Shown here: positions 62,481-64,000 of the stretch, piece by piece
How the letters are laid out: each line of letters opens with the position of its first letter
How positions within the stretch are numbered: the stretch's first letter is position 1
NCBI GenBank assembly: GCA_001730015.1
Contig: MDLA01000158.1
Location: 32,434-96,433, forward strand
Direction: 5' to 3'
From: Chromatiales bacterium (ex Bugula neritina AB1)
GTDB lineage: Bacteria; Pseudomonadota; Gammaproteobacteria; Granulosicoccales; Granulosicoccaceae
DNA: 64,000 nt
Notes under the pieces: generated by a model
What the model saw: only the letters and a program-made list of their open reading frames with translations
Told to the model about the DNA's origin: nothing
Database searches by the model: none
Translations under genes and position numbers: made by a program

Positions 62481-63179
62481 ATGCTTACCGGATCAGTAAC
62501 CAGTACTCCGGCACTTCAGCTTCAGTCACAAAGCTCCCAGACCAAAACCACGCTGAGCAGCCGATTTGCGTCTGCTAACGCACAGATTACCCAGAGCAAT
62601 GCAAGCCCGGATTCGACCGCAGACAGAACGATCCAGGCAAGCGGAAATTTATCTGTCGAAGATGCTGCCCGCAACCTGGACTTTCTGAGCACCGAGCTGG
62701 ATCGCATTACGTTATTGCACAGCATGGCCAGGCAGGAAATGCAGACACAGCAAAACAGGCTTGATGCAGCCGATGCAGGCAGGCAAGCAGCGCTCACGCT
62801 ACTGGAAACCGCCACCGATGAATTTCAGCAATTAAAACAGAGCCTGCTCGGCACTGAGCAGAGCGAATCGGATTTGACCGGCGAAGAGCTGACCCGCCTG
62901 AACAGCTCCGAAGCCAATCTGCGAAACGCGCTAGAAAATTATAGACAGACCATCGATCACTACGACGCTGCAAAATCTTCTTACGATGCAACTGCCCTCA
63001 ACTCGGCCTCTATAGAAGCAGCACTTACAGACGTATCCGGAAAACTACAAACCGGACTCGATGAACTGACGTTATCTGTGCTGCATACCGTGACACAGCA
63101 GATTGTTATGGACACACTGGTTACAGGCTTTAACAAGAATAATCAGATCAGCGAATCCCTGCGTCTGGAAGATTTTTAA
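62481..63179 (+). CDS. Unrecognised coiled-coil protein
   Basis: A 232-residue protein that I do not recognise. It has no signal peptide or membrane helix. The first 50 residues are Ser/Thr/Gln-rich and low in complexity. From about residue 55 it is helical with heptad-like spacing (LDFLSTELDRITLLHSMARQEMQ, LLETATDEFQQLKQSLLG, LRNALENYRQTIDHYDAAKSSY) and ends in an amphipathic segment (LQTGLDELTLSVLHTVTQQIV). Cys and Trp are absent. The pattern is like that of a small secreted or filament-associated structural protein. It lies between sodB and repeat copy 4, alone, with an ATG start. Confidence 0.6.
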   Translation: MLTGSVTSTPALQLQSQSSQTKTTLSSRFASANAQITQSNASPDSTADRTIQASGNLSVEDAARNLDFLSTELDRITLLHSMARQEMQTQQNRLDAADAGRQAALTLLETATDEFQQLKQSLLGTEQSESDLTGEELTRLNSSEANLRNALENYRQTIDHYDAAKSSYDATALNSASIEAALTDVSGKLQTGLDELTLSVLHTVTQQIVMDTLVTGFNKNNQISESLRLEDF

Positions 63180-63197
63180 TCAAGTTACAGCTGCCAG

Positions 63198-63360
63198 CCC
63201 GCGCTATTCATAGGGTGGCGAGGATATCGCGCCGACCGGATCTATTCACACCAGGGGATTTCACCGTAGATTTTCTTCTTGCGTCGAATACGTACTGATA
63301 CTCGCAAGACAGAAAATTCTCAGTGGAATCAATGATCAACTGAAATTCCGCCAATCCCGG
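63198..63360 (+). mobile_element. Repeat family A, copy 4, truncated by a group II intron
   Basis: The left end (CCCGCGCTATTCATAGGG) and the whole core are present (GGATTTCACCGTAGATTTTC, then GAAAATTCTCAGTGGAAT). The element follows copies 1-3 through AATTCCGCCAATCCCG and stops exactly there. In copy 2 the same place continues TGAATAATGCGGG to complete the right end. Here the sequence changes to the 3' end of a group II intron on the other strand. No clear target duplication remains on the left (CCAG). Confidence 0.78.
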
Positions 63361-63434
63361 TAGAGTCGACGACTGGCGCGCAGACAGGTAGTCGTACAGA
63401 CAAGATCCCCTCCCGTTTCCAGTCGCCGCTCGGC

Positions 63435-63466
63435 AAACCGGACATGCAGTTTTCCTGCATCCGGCT
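63435..63466 (-). ncRNA. Group II intron domain V hairpin
   Basis: On the minus strand the 32 bases read AGCCGGATGCAG, a GAAA tetraloop, then ACTGCATGTCCGGTTT. This is the conserved catalytic domain V with its AGC triad and bulged upper stem. It lies 13 bp past the maturase stop, the normal spacing. Confidence 0.85.
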
Positions 63467-63479
63467 TTCTCTAAGATTA

Positions 63480-64000
63480 TCATGCCTTCGCCCACGGAAA
63501 GTTTTGCGGTTTCCTTTTCAGCTGGATGAGCCCTAGTGATTCATATAGGTACTCATCAGGGTAGCGTTTTGACCCCGAACCACTGACTTTGTGTTTTCGC
63601 CTTAACCATTGACGCAGCCGATGCGTTGTGTGAGCGTCTGCAACTCGATAAGACTTATACACCGGACCGAGACAGAAGTACTGACTCCACCCTGACAACA
63701 GTCTGTTCAGTTGCCCCACCACTACTTCGGCTTCGAGTAGGGATCTACGCGGCGCTGTCAACTCACTTACCTTGGTTGTCAGTTTGCGTATACTCTTCTT
63801 TGACGGGCGGGTACCAAAATACGCTTTGCCTGTCTTGGTTGAGTAACAACGTCCTATTGTGTATCCCAGAAAGTCCACTGTCTCTTCGGGCAGAATTCGC
63901 AATCCCGTTTTCTGCTCGTTGACCGTCAGCTTTAATCGCTCCATCATCTGCCTCATCAACGACATCGCTTGTGCTCCGGTTCCCCGACAGCAGATCACGA
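63480..64000 (-). CDS. Group II intron reverse transcriptase/maturase, C-terminal part
   Basis: About 173 residues are in the window, open to the edge. The first codons read FVICCRGTG, which in LtrA-type proteins follows directly on the YADD catalytic motif, so the reverse transcriptase palm lies just outside. LKLTVNEQKTGLRILPEETVDFLGYTIG and RPSKKSIRKLTTKVSELT are followed by the maturase (domain X) region with QLNRLLSGWSQYFCLG and WLRRKHKVSGSGSKRYPDEYLYE. No HNH endonuclase domain follows, so mobility would not use second-strand cleavage by that domain. Confidence 0.88.
   Translation of the reverse strand, partial: VICCRGTGAQAMSLMRQMMERLKLTVNEQKTGLRILPEETVDFLGYTIGRCYSTKTGKAYFGTRPSKKSIRKLTTKVSELTAPRRSLLEAEVVVGQLNRLLSGWSQYFCLGPVYKSYRVADAHTTHRLRQWLRRKHKVSGSGSKRYPDEYLYESLGLIQLKRKPQNFPWAKA

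Larger units (their letters stand above)
63361..64000 (-). mobile_element. Group II intron, 3' portion, running off the window
   Basis: On the minus strand this contains the end of an intron-encoded reverse transcriptase, a domain V hairpin and, after it, a long stem (CGACTGG pairing with CCAGTCG) that fits domain VI. The last intron bases would be CTCTAC, matching the AY rule for group II intron ends, with the junction at 63361/63360 set by comparison with repeat copies 1-3. The 5' end is beyond the window. Confidence 0.75.

Noticed and set aside
63208..63495. A 95-codon frame across repeat copy 4 and intron domain V.
   Set aside because: It crosses two unrelated non-coding structures and has no family sequence.
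1..64000. tRNA genes, rRNA genes, CRISPR arrays and prophage or integron features.
   Set aside because: No cloverleaf-like T-loop with matching stems, no regularly spaced direct repeats and no phage structural genes were seen by eye; a tRNAscan or Infernal run would settle the RNA genes.

Overview
The window looks like chromosomal DNA from a free-living, probably marine, gammaproteobacterium of middling GC. The evidence is gene order. It shows rhlB facing trxA and rho; a def, fmt, rsmB, DUF4390, ntrY-like, ntrX-like, trkA, trkH run facing a LysM, dprA, topA, tsaC, hemF run; and an isoaspartyl methyltransferase-like gene before tolC. These arrangements are typical of Gammaproteobacteria, but I cannot name the genus from the sequence alone. 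I saw no rRNA, tRNA, CRISPR array or prophage.

Layout. 0.1-6 kb: a PilZ-like protein, then a leftward group with a 47-residue membrane protein, a FAD/NAD(P)-oxidoreductase-SelD fusion and 5-oxoprolinase subunits PxpB and PxpC, then a metallo-beta-lactamase-fold hydrolase. 6-13.4 kb: purD, rho, trxA, rhlB, a Pcm-like methyltransferase and tolC. 13.4-19.5 kb: a zf-CHCC protein, ilvE, glnE, an orphan Fe3+-type ABC ATPase and a methyltransferase coupled to trkH. 19.5-30 kb: potassium uptake (trkH, trkA), an NtrY/NtrX-like two-component system whose regulator lacks the GAFTGA loop, DUF4390, rsmB, fmt and def. 30-37.6 kb: LysM protein, dprA, topA, tsaC, hemF. 37.9-41.2 kb: a secreted protein with three DGDGxGWEN repeats, a dienelactone hydrolase and a DUF3616 protein. 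41.2-47.1 kb: a GntR-led operon with a ThDP-dependent acyl-CoA lyase/decarboxylase, formyl-CoA transferase, a 10-formyl-tetrahydrofolate hydrolase-like protein and a universal stress protein. 47.4-53.5 kb: a GGDEF/EAL protein, an M20 dipeptidase, a calcium-repeat lipoprotein and a HEAT-repeat protein. 53.5-60.7 kb: a five-gene peptide ABC transporter facing an M20 amidohydrolase. 60.8-64 kb: a ChaC-like enzyme, Fe superoxide dismutase, an unrecognised coiled-coil protein and the 3' part of a group II intron.

The most unusual structures are small mobile elements. One family of about 160-175 bp occurs four times (9575, 39067, 61342, 63198). It has inverted ends of the form CCCGC...GCGGG, two copies retain exact 4-bp target duplications (TTAA and TTAG), and each has an inner fold-back. 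One copy lies 8 bp upstream of a start codon, and another appears to be split by the group II intron inside its terminal repeat. A second, unrelated fold-back element lies directly after the LysM gene between CTAG repeats.

The most interesting metabolic unit is the formyl-CoA operon at 41.2-47.1 kb. It combines a convincing formyl-CoA transferase with a ThDP enzyme that does not look like classical oxalyl-CoA decarboxylase and a free-standing formyl-folate hydrolase-like domain. This suggests a route that releases formyl-CoA and passes the formyl group to or from folate. All functions are inferred from motifs and remembered family sequences; no database search was run.
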